64,000 nt of DNA, taken from assembly GCA_019358835.1 (NCBI GenBank), contig JAHHIH010000016.1, positions 78,640 through 142,639 of the forward strand, in the 5' to 3' direction. Position numbers and translations under genes: made by a program. The DNA is from Tildeniella torsiva UHER 1998/13D. GTDB lineage: Bacteria > Cyanobacteriota > Cyanobacteriia > Phormidesmidales > Phormidesmidaceae. The first letter of the stretch is position 1. Every line of letters begins with the position of its first letter. Shown here one piece after another: positions 16,221-25,033 of this stretch. The notes below the pieces were generated by a model. The model had not been told where the DNA came from and ran no database searches. It was given only the letters and a program-made list of their open reading frames with translations.

Positions 16221-16940
16221 TTAGGCCGAGACCGCATCGGCCAGTTTAAAGTCGCGCAGGGCATTCACATCGAGGCGAATAGATGGCCCCATGGTGGGGG
16301 CGATCGCTACGGTTCTCCAGTAGCGGCCCTTAGCTCCAGACGGGCGGTTGCGATCAACACACTCTTGCAGCGCTTTAAGGTTAACCAACAAATCTTCAGC
16401 GCTGAAGTCGGCCTTGCCAAAGATAACATGGACAATGCCCGTTTTGTCGGCGCGAAACTCTAACTTACCCGCTTTAAACTCGTCAATCGCCTTGGACAGG
16501 TCAAAGGTTACCGTGCCACCCTTAGGGGAGGGCATCAGGCCACGGGGGCCAAGCTGACGACCGAGCTTGGCTACCTGAGGCATCACGTCGGGGGTAGCAA
16601 TCAGAACATCAAAGTCCATCATGCCCTTCTGAATTTCGTCAATGAGTTCTTCAGAACCTGCCAAGTCAGCTCCAGCGGCGGTGGCTTCGGCCACTTTTTC
16701 ACCCTTAGCGATGACGGCGACCCGAATGGTTTGGCCGGTGCCCTTGGGCAAAATGACCGTAGTACGCAGCTGCTGGTCGGTGTATTTGGGGTCAATACCC
16801 AGGCGAATGTGGGCCTCGGCTGATTCAACAAACTTGGCGGTCGCGATCTCTTTAAGCAGTTGCAGAGCCTCCAGGGGCTCGTAAAGCCGGTCTTCTACTT
16901 TAGCCTGAGCATCGCGCAGGCGCTTAGATACTTTAACCAT
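16221..16940 (-). CDS. rplA: Ribosomal protein L1
   Basis: A 239-residue protein of the L1 stalk on the large subunit, where it guides deacylated tRNA out of the E site. It has the family pattern [13 protein letters not shown], an [19 protein letters not shown] block, and the conserved [14 protein letters not shown] loop. The C-terminal domain ([19 protein letters not shown]) is intact. It follows rplK by 93 bases in the classic L11-L1 order. In many bacteria L1 represses its own operon by binding the mRNA leader; no obvious mimic site was identified. Confidence 0.98.
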   Translation of the reverse strand: MVKVSKRLRDAQAKVEDRLYEPLEALQLLKEIATAKFVESAEAHIRLGIDPKYTDQQLRTTVILPKGTGQTIRVAVIAKGEKVAEATAAGADLAGSEELIDEIQKGMMDFDVLIATPDVMPQVAKLGRQLGPRGLMPSPKGGTVTFDLSKAIDEFKAGKLEFRADKTGIVHVIFGKADFSAEDLLVNLKALQECVDRNRPSGAKGRYWRTVAIAPTMGPSIRLDVNALRDFKLADAVSA

Positions 16941-17033
16941 GGTGATCTCCTTGGGGTCAAACGAAGCAACGCCTCTTCCCCGTAGCGTGGATAAGTGAAA
17001 TTTAGATGACAGCGAACGATCTAGGGCAACGGC

Positions 17034-17459
17034 CTAGTTAGAAACGGTCACGCCCATGTTGCGGGCAGTACCCTCAACAATATTCATGGCCGCCTCAATG
17101 TCGTTGGCGTTGAGGTCAGGCATTTTGGTCTCGGCAATCTCTTTCAGCTGAGCCCGGGTGATGGAACCCACTTTTTTAGTGCGGGGCTCGCCCGAACCGC
17201 GCTCGATACCAGCCGCCTTTTTAATTAATACCGAGGCCGGTGGCGTTTTGAGAATAAAGGTAAAGCTACGGTCTTCAAAAACCGAGATTTCAACCGGTAT
17301 CACCAGACCCACTTTCTCCTGAGTACGGGCGTTGTACTCTTTGCAGAAGGCCATGATGTTAACTCCGTGCTGACCCAGTGCTGGGCCGACAGGAGGAGCT
17401 GGGTTGGCCTTTCCAGCGGGAAGTGCCAGCTTGATCAGCGCTACAACTTTCTTAGCCAT
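17034..17459 (-). CDS. rplK: Ribosomal protein L11
   Basis: A 141-residue protein binding the GTPase-associated region of 23S rRNA. The N-terminal [18 protein letters not shown] segment, which contacts thiostrepton-site RNA, and the C-terminal [26 protein letters not shown] tail are both full-length and typical. The gene begins 3 bases after the nusG stop, so nusG and rplK are tightly coupled. No unusual feature is seen. Confidence 0.98.
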   Translation of the reverse strand: MAKKVVALIKLALPAGKANPAPPVGPALGQHGVNIMAFCKEYNARTQEKVGLVIPVEISVFEDRSFTFILKTPPASVLIKKAAGIERGSGEPRTKKVGSITRAQLKEIAETKMPDLNANDIEAAMNIVEGTARNMGVTVSN

Positions 17460-17462
17460 TAA

Positions 17463-18173
17463 TTAACTCTCTTTTTCCACTTGGTTAAATTCCAGCTCAA
17501 CTGGGGTGTCGCGCCCAAAGATCGACAGCAGAGCCTTCAGCTTGCTGCGCTCGGGGCTGACCTCCACCACCTCGCCCTCAAAGTCTTTGAAGGGGCCGGA
17601 GAGCACGGTAATTTTGTCTCCCGGAGCCATATCGACTTTGACTACAGGCTTTTGCTCTTCGGTGCGCTTGAAAATACGCTTTACCTCGCTCATGCCTAAG
17701 GGCATAGGCTTGACGTGGCCACGACCGCGACCGTAGGCCCGACGCTGCTCAGCCCCAACGAAGTTGATGACGTGGGGGGTGTTCTTAACCACCGACCAAG
17801 CCTCATCATCCATGTACATACGCACCAAGACGTAGCCTGGAAAGACTTTCTCATCGATGTTTTGGCGGCTGCCATCTTTGCGGAGCTTAACCGCTGGCGT
17901 TTGGGGAATCTCAACCTGGAAAATCCGGTTGACCACGTCTAACGTGCCAATCCGCTGTTCGAGATTGAGCTTGACCCGCTTTTCGCACCCAGAAGCAACC
18001 TGCACGGCGTACCACCGAGCTTTGCGCTGGTAATAACGGGCCGCTTCGCCATCATTGCCATCCTCTGAAACTGACCCAGAACTGCTTTCTGGAGTTTCAG
18101 TCTCCAGATCACTATCTAAAGGCTCATCAAGGGGATCGTCGTCGTAGTTGAAGTCTTCTTCAGTTACCGCCAT
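17463..18173 (-). CDS. nusG: Transcription antitermination factor NusG
   Basis: A 236-residue elongation factor that bridges RNA polymerase and, in some bacteria, Rho or the ribosome. After an acidic N-terminal extension (residues 1-45, rich in D/E, common in cyanobacteria) comes the NGN domain (ARWYAVQVASGCEKRVKLNLEQR and VFPGYVLVRMYMD). The KOW domain follows (APGDKITVLSGPFKDFEGEV). The ATG at 18173 is chosen because it overlaps the secE stop by one base (TAATG), implying translational coupling; a longer frame would start inside secE. Confidence 0.97.
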   Translation of the reverse strand: MAVTEEDFNYDDDPLDEPLDSDLETETPESSSGSVSEDGNDGEAARYYQRKARWYAVQVASGCEKRVKLNLEQRIGTLDVVNRIFQVEIPQTPAVKLRKDGSRQNIDEKVFPGYVLVRMYMDDEAWSVVKNTPHVINFVGAEQRRAYGRGRGHVKPMPLGMSEVKRIFKRTEEQKPVVKVDMAPGDKITVLSGPFKDFEGEVVEVSPERSKLKALLSIFGRDTPVELEFNQVEKES

Positions 18174-18418
18174 TAGAATACTTGCCCCGAAACCCACCCA
18201 AATAGCCGGTCAACCAGATAAATCAGCGTTGCGGACAGGCTAACCATGAGAATGACGGCAGCAGACTCACTAATCAGCTGCTGTCGACTGGGCCAAACCA
18301 CTTTTCCCAGTTCTTCTTTGGTGCCCTGTAAGAAGGCACCTACGCTAAAGCCCTGCTCAGCAACCTGGGCGTCTGCGGGCTTGCCCTTAGACTCTATTGC
18401 GGCGTCTTTTTTTACCAC
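18173..18418 (-). CDS. secE: Preprotein translocase subunit SecE
   Basis: An 81-residue, single-spanning SecE. An N-terminal cytoplasmic part holds the amphipathic GAFLQGTKEELGKVVWPSRQQL segment, whose VxWPxR motif is the family hallmark, and it is followed by one transmembrane helix (SAAVILMVSLSATLIYLVDRLFG). It stabilises SecY in both the plasma and thylakoid translocons. GTG start. It is the first protein gene after tRNA-Trp and overlaps nusG by one base. Confidence 0.96.
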   Translation of the reverse strand: MVKKDAAIESKGKPADAQVAEQGFSVGAFLQGTKEELGKVVWPSRQQLISESAAVILMVSLSATLIYLVDRLFGWVSGQVF

Positions 18419-18627
18419 TGGCTTGGCTCCTGTTGGCGCTTATCCACACTGACGGACTGGAAAGCATAGGCCGGTTTGCCGACTTAGCTGACCTGGAAAA
18501 CATTGGACTGGAAGACTAAGGGCTCCTGGTTTTTTAGGAGCTAAGGGCAGTGACAATCACCGTCGCTTCGGCCAACCCTGGGGTCTGAGGCCTAAAAGCT
18601 TTAGAAATTGTCGCTGCCCCTACTCAG

Positions 18628-18700
18628 CGCGCCCTGGAGGACTCGAACCCCCGACATCGGGTTTTGGAGACCCGCGTTCTACCAACTGAACTAAGGACGC
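18628..18700 (-). tRNA. trnW: tRNA-Trp (CCA)
   Basis: A 73-base cloverleaf on the minus strand: acceptor GCGTCCT (5' end at 18700) pairs with AGGGCGC, allowing a G-U pair. The D arm contains AGTTCAGTTGGTAGAAC, the anticodon loop CTCCAAA gives anticodon CCA, and the T arm contains GGGGGTTCGAGTCCTCC with minor mismatch. Discriminator G. The terminal CCA is not encoded. Its position between rplS and secE is the usual cyanobacterial and bacterial arrangement. Confidence 0.96.
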
Positions 18701-18746
18701 ATGAAACCAGGTGCTACTTTAGCACCGTTGCCCAACTTTCCCAATT

Positions 18747-19112
18747 CTAATTGATTGGGCGATCAAAACGCTGTTTCAAACGAGTGGCCTTACCGACGCG
18801 ATCGCGCAGGTAGTAGAGCTTGGCTCGCCGAGCTTTACCCCGACGCAGCACAGCAATGCTGGCCACCTTGGGAGCATGGACGAGAAAAACTCGCTCAACG
18901 CCGACCCCCTGAAAAATCTTTCGCACCGTGATGGAGCGATTGATGCCGCCATTGCGCATGGCGATAACGGTGCCCTCGTAGGGCTGAATCCGCTCTTTGC
19001 CACCCTCTTGAATGCGTACGCCAACACGAATGGTGTCACCGACGTAGATGGTGGGAAGGTCGGTCTTTAGCTGCTCCGCCTCAATTGAGCGGATGATTTC
19101 CTCTGCGTTCAT
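18747..19112 (-). CDS. rplS: Ribosomal protein L19
   Basis: A 121-residue protein at the 30S-50S interface. It contains the family blocks [39 protein letters not shown] and the basic C-terminal [20 protein letters not shown]. The ATG at 19112 ([11 protein letters not shown]) is the standard start; an upstream in-frame start would add 23 unrelated residues. It leads the minus-strand block rplS-trnW-secE-nusG-rplKAJL and is divergent from the histidine kinase gene. Confidence 0.97.
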   Translation of the reverse strand: MNAEEIIRSIEAEQLKTDLPTIYVGDTIRVGVRIQEGGKERIQPYEGTVIAMRNGGINRSITVRKIFQGVGVERVFLVHAPKVASIAVLRRGKARRAKLYYLRDRVGKATRLKQRFDRPIN

Positions 19113-19307
19113 AGGGCCTGCAAATGTGCACGGTCTACGATTATAGACCATGGGAGGTGCTAAGCAAATAGCTGGAGGCAATGTTTTTTGGCAGCGGATT
19201 TTTGTGGGGCTGGGCTGGGTATTCTCTAGTGGCTCTGGGCATAGTGTTTATAGAGCATGCGCCCCGTTTTGCCAAGGTTGCTGTTACTGAAATCTTCCTG
19301 AGCCCCC

Positions 19308-21560
19308 ATGGTTATGTCTATGCTGCCCCTTGACCCGCTGCCTGAGGGAGAGCGGCCTCAACCTGAGGTCGCCGCCGCTGCCCTGAGGGAGGTGCTCGAT
19401 GCGATCGCGACGCCGCTCTGGATCACGGATGAGCACGACCGCTGGCACGTTTGCAACCGAGCCTGTGCGGTTTTGCTGGGGGGCGAGGGGCTGGCGGTTG
19501 GCGGCCCCTTAGGGACGGAGGTTTTGCCGCCGGAGGTTGGCCAGCCGCTGCTGGCGGCGGGGCAGCGGGCGCTGGCTAGCGGCGACGAGCAAACCGCCGT
19601 GGTCGAAATGACCGATGCCGCAGGCGATCGCCGCCGCCTACGGGCTACCGTGCGCCGATTTTGGGCCGACCACAGTGAGCCTCGGCTGCTGGTCAGCCTC
19701 CAGGATGTGACCCCGCTGCACGAGGTGGAGCAAACGCTGCAGCGCCAGTCTGAGCGGGAGCGGCTGCTGGGGGCGATCGCCCAGCACTTGCTGCAATCGC
19801 TCAACTCTGAAGATTTGTTGCAGACGACGGTTAATGAGGTGCGTCGCTTTTTGCGCATCGACCGGGTGCTGTTCTACAGCTTTGACCCTGACTACAACGG
19901 GGTGGTGGCTGAGTCGGCCAGTGGCGCAATGGCAATCTCAGGGGATGCCCAGACAGACCTCAGCTTTATTCCTGCCGATCTAATGCGCTATCGCCAGGGT
20001 GAGATGGAGGTGATCGACGACATTGCCACGGCCCACCTGCCGCCAGCCTGCCTGGCTAAGTTTGACCAGGCCAAAGTGAAGGCCTGCCTGATTATGCCAA
20101 TCGTTCAGGGAGACGCTCTCTACGGACTGGTGTGTGCCTTAAATTGCAGCGGCCCCCGCCCCTGGGCTGCCTGGGAAATTGAGACCCTGCGGGAGGTGTC
20201 TACCCAGGTGGGGGGGGCCATTAAGCAGGCCCGCCTCTATAACCAGGTGCAGCGGCTGAACACCGACCTAGAGCAGCAGGTGGCCCAGCGCACCGAGGAG
20301 TTGCAGACCGCCCTAGAGTTTGAAGCAACCCTAAAACGCATTACCGACCGGGTGCGCGACAGTCTAGATGTCAACCAGATCATGCTGACGGCGGTGAAGG
20401 AGCTAACCGAGGCGCTGGATGTGAAGGGGTCAAACACCTCACTCTATGACCTGGAGCAGGGCACCTCGACCATCTATTACGAGTACAACAGCTCTAGCCC
20501 GTCTTACCAGGGGCGCGTTGCCCAGATGGAAGCGTTTCCGGAGGTGTACCATCAGCTGCTGGACGGGCAATATTTTCAGTTTTGCTCGGTGGAGCCGAAT
20601 CCGGTGCGGGGCTACGTGGCCATGCTGGCCTGTCCGGTGGTGGACGACCGGGGTGTGCTGGGGGATCTGTGGCTGATCAACGATCGCGACTACGGCTTTA
20701 ACGACATTGAGATTCGCCTGGTGCAGCAGGTGGCGAATCAGTGTGCGATCGCCATTCGCCAAGCCCGGCTGTACCAGGCGGCCCAGTCTCAGGTGGCCGA
20801 GCTAGAGCGGCTCAACACGCTAAAAGACGACTTTCTCAGCACGGTTTCCCACGAGTTGCGCACCCCGGTGACTAGCATGCGGGTGGCTCTACAGCTGCTG
20901 GGGGTCACCCTCAACCAGGAACTTGACCTCACCGCCGACCTGCAAAAGCCCAAGACTGAGCAGACGCGTATTGGGCGCTACTACAGCATTTTGCAGGAGG
21001 AGTGCGAGCGCGAGATCAGCCTGATCAACGACCTGCTCGATCTCCAGCGACTCGACGTGGGCAATCATCCCATTCAGCCTGAGCCGATTTTGCTAGAAAC
21101 CTGGCTAGCCAGCTGGATTGACAGCTTTGTAACCCGTGCCAAAAGCCGTAATCAAACCCTGCGGCTAGTGACCACCTCGACTCTGCCGGTGCTGCACACC
21201 GACCTGGCCAGCCTGGAGCGGGTACTGGCCGAATTGCTCAATAATGCCTGTAAGTACACCCCGCCGGGGGAATATATCACCTTGGAAGTGCTGCCCGATC
21301 CGAAAGCTCCCAACGATCAGGTGTGTTTGGCGCTGACCAACACGGGGGTGACGATTCCGGCGGCAGAAATGACGCGGATTTTTGACAAGTTTTACCGGGT
21401 GCCTAGCGCCGATCCCTGGAAGCAGGGGGGCACCGGTCTGGGGCTGGCCCTGGTGAAAAAGCTGGTCGCGCACCTGGGGGGAGATATTGCAGTGGCCAGC
21501 GACGCCAGCCAAACCTGCTTTACCATTACTCTGCCTACGCAACCGGCCCTAACTCGATAA
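19308..21560 (+). CDS. Sensor histidine kinase, PAS-GAF-GAF-HisKA-HATPase
   Basis: A 750-residue soluble hybrid of sensory domains with a kinase core. A PAS domain spans about 25-140, a first GAF about 165-310 (phytochrome-like FLRIDRVLFYSFDPDYNG), and a coiled coil about 310-345 (LNTDLEQQVAQRTEELQ). A second GAF spans about 350-490 and HisKA about 505-590, with the phospho-acceptor His515 in STVSHELRTP. The ATPase domain has an N box LLNNACKYTP and G2 box GGTGLGLALVKKL. The first GAF lacks an obvious bilin cysteine motif, so light sensing is unproven. No response regulator gene is adjacent; the partner is unknown. Confidence 0.93.
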   Translation: MVMSMLPLDPLPEGERPQPEVAAAALREVLDAIATPLWITDEHDRWHVCNRACAVLLGGEGLAVGGPLGTEVLPPEVGQPLLAAGQRALASGDEQTAVVEMTDAAGDRRRLRATVRRFWADHSEPRLLVSLQDVTPLHEVEQTLQRQSERERLLGAIAQHLLQSLNSEDLLQTTVNEVRRFLRIDRVLFYSFDPDYNGVVAESASGAMAISGDAQTDLSFIPADLMRYRQGEMEVIDDIATAHLPPACLAKFDQAKVKACLIMPIVQGDALYGLVCALNCSGPRPWAAWEIETLREVSTQVGGAIKQARLYNQVQRLNTDLEQQVAQRTEELQTALEFEATLKRITDRVRDSLDVNQIMLTAVKELTEALDVKGSNTSLYDLEQGTSTIYYEYNSSSPSYQGRVAQMEAFPEVYHQLLDGQYFQFCSVEPNPVRGYVAMLACPVVDDRGVLGDLWLINDRDYGFNDIEIRLVQQVANQCAIAIRQARLYQAAQSQVAELERLNTLKDDFLSTVSHELRTPVTSMRVALQLLGVTLNQELDLTADLQKPKTEQTRIGRYYSILQEECEREISLINDLLDLQRLDVGNHPIQPEPILLETWLASWIDSFVTRAKSRNQTLRLVTTSTLPVLHTDLASLERVLAELLNNACKYTPPGEYITLEVLPDPKAPNDQVCLALTNTGVTIPAAEMTRIFDKFYRVPSADPWKQGGTGLGLALVKKLVAHLGGDIAVASDASQTCFTITLPTQPALTR

Positions 21561-21617
21561 GCTCTTGACTCGATAAGATAGAGACACGGGTTAACCGTAG
21601 ATTTCTCTACTGGACAA

Positions 21618-22292
21618 ATGGCAATGGACAGCGTTGTGAACGATACCCCCCTGCCGCTCCCGGTGGTCTACACCGGGCAATTTGGCGACTACACCATCAC
21701 CCAGGGCGATCGCCGAGGGGTAGTGCTCTACCGCACCGGCCTCATGGTGGCGGCGGTGGCCTTCGGAATAGGGACTATTCTGGCGCTGGGGTTTAATCAA
21801 AACTCTGCCCTGGTGCAGGCCATCAGCCTGCTTTACACGCTGTTTTGGCTGGGGTTGGGGCTGAGCCTGGCCACCATTCACATCTATCTGGTGCCGCTGC
21901 ATCGGTTGCTGCAAGGTGTTTGGCTGGTGGGAGGGCTGGCGTCGCTGGCCTTCTCCCACGGTATTGACGGCCCCCTGGCTCAAACGGTGGTAGAGACGCC
22001 TGGGGTGCTGTGGGGAATTGGGTTTACCTTTGTGGCCCTGACCGGCATTTTCTTCAAGGAAGCGTTCTGCTTTGACCGTTTAGAAACCAAGCTGCTGACG
22101 CTGCTGGTGCCGCTGCTGCTGTTAGGGCACCTGTTTGGCGTGCTGCCCATGGCGACAGAGCAGGTGCTGCTAGGAGCCTGGGCCGTTTTATTTGGGGTGT
22201 TTGCCCTGCGCAAGGCCTTGCAGCCCATTGTGCCCGACATTGGTGATAAGTCGGTTTTTGTCTACCTAAAGCAGCAGCGCTCCAATGCCTGA
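21618..22292 (+). CDS. DUF2301-family membrane protein
   Basis: A 224-residue cyanobacterial integral membrane protein with about six to seven hydrophobic segments. Recognisable family features are an N-terminal YTGQFGDYTITQGDRRGVVLYRTGL segment, VLWGIGFTFVALTGIFFKEAFCF, and the closing PIVPDIGDKSVFVYLKQQ. DUF2301 proteins occur in cyanobacteria and plant plastids and their function is not established. The gene follows the histidine kinase by 57 bases on the same strand, so co-transcription is possible. Confidence 0.82.
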   Translation: MAMDSVVNDTPLPLPVVYTGQFGDYTITQGDRRGVVLYRTGLMVAAVAFGIGTILALGFNQNSALVQAISLLYTLFWLGLGLSLATIHIYLVPLHRLLQGVWLVGGLASLAFSHGIDGPLAQTVVETPGVLWGIGFTFVALTGIFFKEAFCFDRLETKLLTLLVPLLLLGHLFGVLPMATEQVLLGAWAVLFGVFALRKALQPIVPDIGDKSVFVYLKQQRSNA

Positions 22293-22481
22293 GTTTCTTG
22301 CTGCTCCCTTTGTAACAGCGGATTAGGGATGGATTAATCGGTTCGCCTCCGCATTTATACTGAGGATACGTCTATGGGCGAACCTGGTAGGTCTACGACC
22401 TGCTAGGGATGTTGTGCTAGCGGAACGTGACGGCTTTGGGGTCTCACTTTCTTCGGCAGACCCTTATTTCCCTGGAGCAAT

Positions 22482-22922
22482 ATGAGCAACGTCTCTGGCC
22501 CTGTGGCAGCCCTGCCCCCTGCGAAATCTGCGTCAGGGTTGAACGCGTCTAGTCTAGAGCAGGCTCGCCCCGGTTTAGGTACAGAGTCGCTGAATACTGA
22601 CCCATGGGTTAAGGCCCTGTTTAGCTATAGCCAGACTGCGGCGGCTAAGCTGCGATCGCCCAGCTCCCGGCCAGAACCGACCGCTGCTAAATCATCAGCT
22701 GTCAGTGGCCATGCGACGTTCTATTCTCTGGCAGATGCGGCACCTCAGTTAGCCAACCCCCTGGCTCCGCTGCGCGATCGCGATCGCGCAGCGCTAAGCG
22801 AACTCTTCACCCACGATCACATGGCCACCATCGAATCCGATATTCTGACTCGCCTCAGTTATCTGGTGCCTGAGCCCCCTTGGGATGTAGAACCCTACGA
22901 GTTTCTGCGAGAGTTTTTGTAG
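22482..22922 (+). CDS. Hypothetical protein, mostly disordered
   Basis: A 146-residue protein I do not recognise. The first 90 residues are rich in alanine, proline and serine and probably disordered. The last 50 (LFTHDHMATIESDILTRLSYLVPEPPWDVEPYEFL) look helical and more conserved. A double HIP1 site (22773-22796) is part of the coding sequence and encodes LRDRDRAALS. A cyanobacterial lineage-specific protein is plausible. Confidence 0.5.
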   Translation: MSNVSGPVAALPPAKSASGLNASSLEQARPGLGTESLNTDPWVKALFSYSQTAAAKLRSPSSRPEPTAAKSSAVSGHATFYSLADAAPQLANPLAPLRDRDRAALSELFTHDHMATIESDILTRLSYLVPEPPWDVEPYEFLREFL

Positions 22923-23695
22923 CTTCAATCTAAGAATCACTCATCTGAAGTCTGTAGCAGAACAAAAACTCAGTGTGGGCCTATCTTCTTGAGGTAGGCA
23001 TGTTGTGCATAACTTCTAATTAAAAGGCATAAATCTATCCCAAGATAGATTTATGCCTTTTAATTAGGTTTGTTTCTAAGTGTTCGCAGATCGAAAAGGC
23101 ACACTGTCGGAAGTTTGATTATCTTGGGCTTGATTTAAGACAGTGTTTTGCTTAGCAGATTGGCCGCGAATTTGCCGGGACTGCTGCCATTCTAGAACCT
23201 TAATTTCTTTAGCTTTAAATAAGTTTACATACTTGAAGCTTGTCTAAAGCTTCTCCTTCTCTCAGCTCTTTTTGTGTTGGAGTGATTAGCTTGTAGCTGG
23301 AACCTGCCTGCTTGATGTCTGCTGCGGATTGGCTTGCCTAAATAGAGAGTTGAACTGCCTTTAGATATTTTTGGCCTCTCCTAGGTTCAAGAATTTGGCG
23401 AGGTAGGCTGCAATATGAGTTTTTGCGATATTAGCTATTTGGTCAGCGTAGAGAATCCTGTAGGAACACTATTTTTATCCGATCAAGGGGAACTGGCGGA
23501 TTTATGAGTACGTCTTTTTTCTCTAAGAGATCCCAATGTATGGAATGGCTTTTTGCTTGAGGGTTTACCCCTGGATTTGGATCTGTGGCTTGCGTGGTAA
23601 ATCCCTGGGTCAAAGATTTTTGGGGATGTCTGTGCAGTGTTTGAGCGGTTGAGTTCTTGACAAGTATCGTTGTAACTTTAGCAATCTGAGTAATC
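22923..23695. other. Long AT-richer intergenic region
   Basis: 773 bases with no convincing gene. It contains a 24-bp perfect palindrome (separate entry) and ACACTGTC (about 23101) with GACAGTGT (about 23139) as a weaker inverted pair. Base composition is clearly more AT-rich than the housekeeping genes around it. The last 60 bases before the glycosyltransferase gene presumably hold its promoter. Confidence 0.6.
23016..23067. repeat. 24-bp perfect inverted repeat (AT-rich palindrome)
   Basis: The left arm at 23016-23039 (starting CTAATTAAAAGGCATAAATC) and the right arm at 23044-23067 are exact complements, separated by only CCAA. The stem is far longer than a normal terminator and AT-rich in a GC-rich genome. 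It may act as a strong terminator for the gene ending at 22922, or be a relic of a miniature mobile element. Confidence 0.85.
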
Positions 23696-24934
23696 ATGTC
23701 TACCTTGGCCCAGGTTCGGTTAGTAATACTTCAATATGCTGGTGATTTGAGAGAGGCTTATAACTTGCTGACTCAGTCGGGTGAGCAAGAATATTTTAGC
23801 CACCGCTACACCATAGAAAGCTCTGTTGAAATAGGCAGCCGAATCGACGAAGTTATTCATGTTTGCTGCAAGACCAGTGCTGAGTATAGCGAAGTCTTAG
23901 AGCCTGGCCTGCGAGCTGTGGGCGGAAATCTTGACCCTTATCAGGAGACAGGGCGGCTGCTAGATTTGCTTCGGCAGCAGCAGCCCACCCACTTAGTGGT
24001 TCATTTTCCTTTGCCTGCTGCGTTCAAGTGGGCTAAGCAAAATAACGTGAAAGTGATGGGCCTATTTGCCGATTCTTTTCAGGGAAGCGGCCTGTCGGAT
24101 AAACTTCGAAACTTTCGCTTATCTAGCATGTTGAACAGTGAGGCTGTTGACCTAGTGGCGAATCATGGGTTGAGCTCATGTCATTCCCTGAGGCAGATTG
24201 GTGTCAAACCCAGCAAAATTATCCCTTGGGACTTTCCCTATGAAATTACCCCCAATGATTTTGGGCCGAAGAGTCTAGGGGATTCAGCTATTAACGATAA
24301 AAACATTGTTTACGTTGGCCGCATCAATAAAGTGAAGGGGGTTGGCGATGTCCTAAACGCCCTAGCGGAATTGAAGCGGTCGGGTATAACCCCTAGCCTC
24401 ACGTTGATTGGCAAGGGAGAATTAGACTGGTTTGGCGCTGAAATTCATCGTTTGGGGTTGGGTGGTCAGGTGACGCTGGCGGGAGGCTTACCCCATGATC
24501 AGGTTTTGGCAAAAATGCGCTGGGCGGATGTTGTGTTGGTTCCGAGCCGCCATGCCTATCCTGAGGGCTTGCCGCTGACCATTTATGAAGCCCTAACCGT
24601 TAGAACGCCGCTGATTGTCTCAGACCACCCCATGTTTTTGGGTAAATTCGAGCTGGGACGGGACGTGCTGATGTTTCCTGAAAAAGATACGGCTGCTCTG
24701 GCTCACTGTATTCAAACGCTGCTGACCAATGCGGAGTTGTATCGGACTCTATCTCTCAGCTCCGCTGCTGCCTGGTCGAGATTGCAGCTGCCGGTAAAGT
24801 GGCATCAGCTGATCGGACAGTGGATAAATGATACGCCCGACAGCCGTCGATGGTTGTTTCAGCACAGTCTAGGGCAGTGCTCCTATCCACAGCAGCAGCT
24901 GAGTTCTAGCCGTTTACAGCCAGTGCTCAACTGA
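23696..24934 (+). CDS. Glycosyltransferase family 4 (GT-B)
   Basis: A 412-residue GT-B glycosyltransferase of the group 1 (GT4) type, likely acting on cell-surface polysaccharide or glycolipid. The N-terminal acceptor half includes a start like QYAGDLREAY, seen in cyanobacterial exopolysaccharide enzymes. The C-terminal donor half shows NIVYVGRINKVKGVGDVLNAL, LTLIGKGELDWF, and the E-x7-E-type nucleotide-sugar motif in PSRHAYPEGLPLTIYEALTV. Codon use is more AT-rich than the neighbours, consistent with recent acquisition. It stands alone after the long AT-rich spacer. Confidence 0.87.
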   Translation: MSTLAQVRLVILQYAGDLREAYNLLTQSGEQEYFSHRYTIESSVEIGSRIDEVIHVCCKTSAEYSEVLEPGLRAVGGNLDPYQETGRLLDLLRQQQPTHLVVHFPLPAAFKWAKQNNVKVMGLFADSFQGSGLSDKLRNFRLSSMLNSEAVDLVANHGLSSCHSLRQIGVKPSKIIPWDFPYEITPNDFGPKSLGDSAINDKNIVYVGRINKVKGVGDVLNALAELKRSGITPSLTLIGKGELDWFGAEIHRLGLGGQVTLAGGLPHDQVLAKMRWADVVLVPSRHAYPEGLPLTIYEALTVRTPLIVSDHPMFLGKFELGRDVLMFPEKDTAALAHCIQTLLTNAELYRTLSLSSAAAWSRLQLPVKWHQLIGQWINDTPDSRRWLFQHSLGQCSYPQQQLSSSRLQPVLN

Positions 24935-25033
24935 GGGCTGCGAGGCTGTAGAACTGGGCAGGCCGTTGAGGTGGTCTAGCATTGAGGTGGCTGGATTAAC
25001 GCTTGCCCTTTCAATGCTCTACATTTTTTAAGT

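Noticed and set aside
22773..22796. GCGATCGC-rich palindrome as an operator
   Set aside because: It is a HIP1 octamer cluster, abundant throughout this genome, and here lies inside a coding region.
23443..23697. 84-codon minus-strand frame upstream of the glycosyltransferase
   Set aside because: No family resemblance and lies in a promoter region; low-complexity composition.
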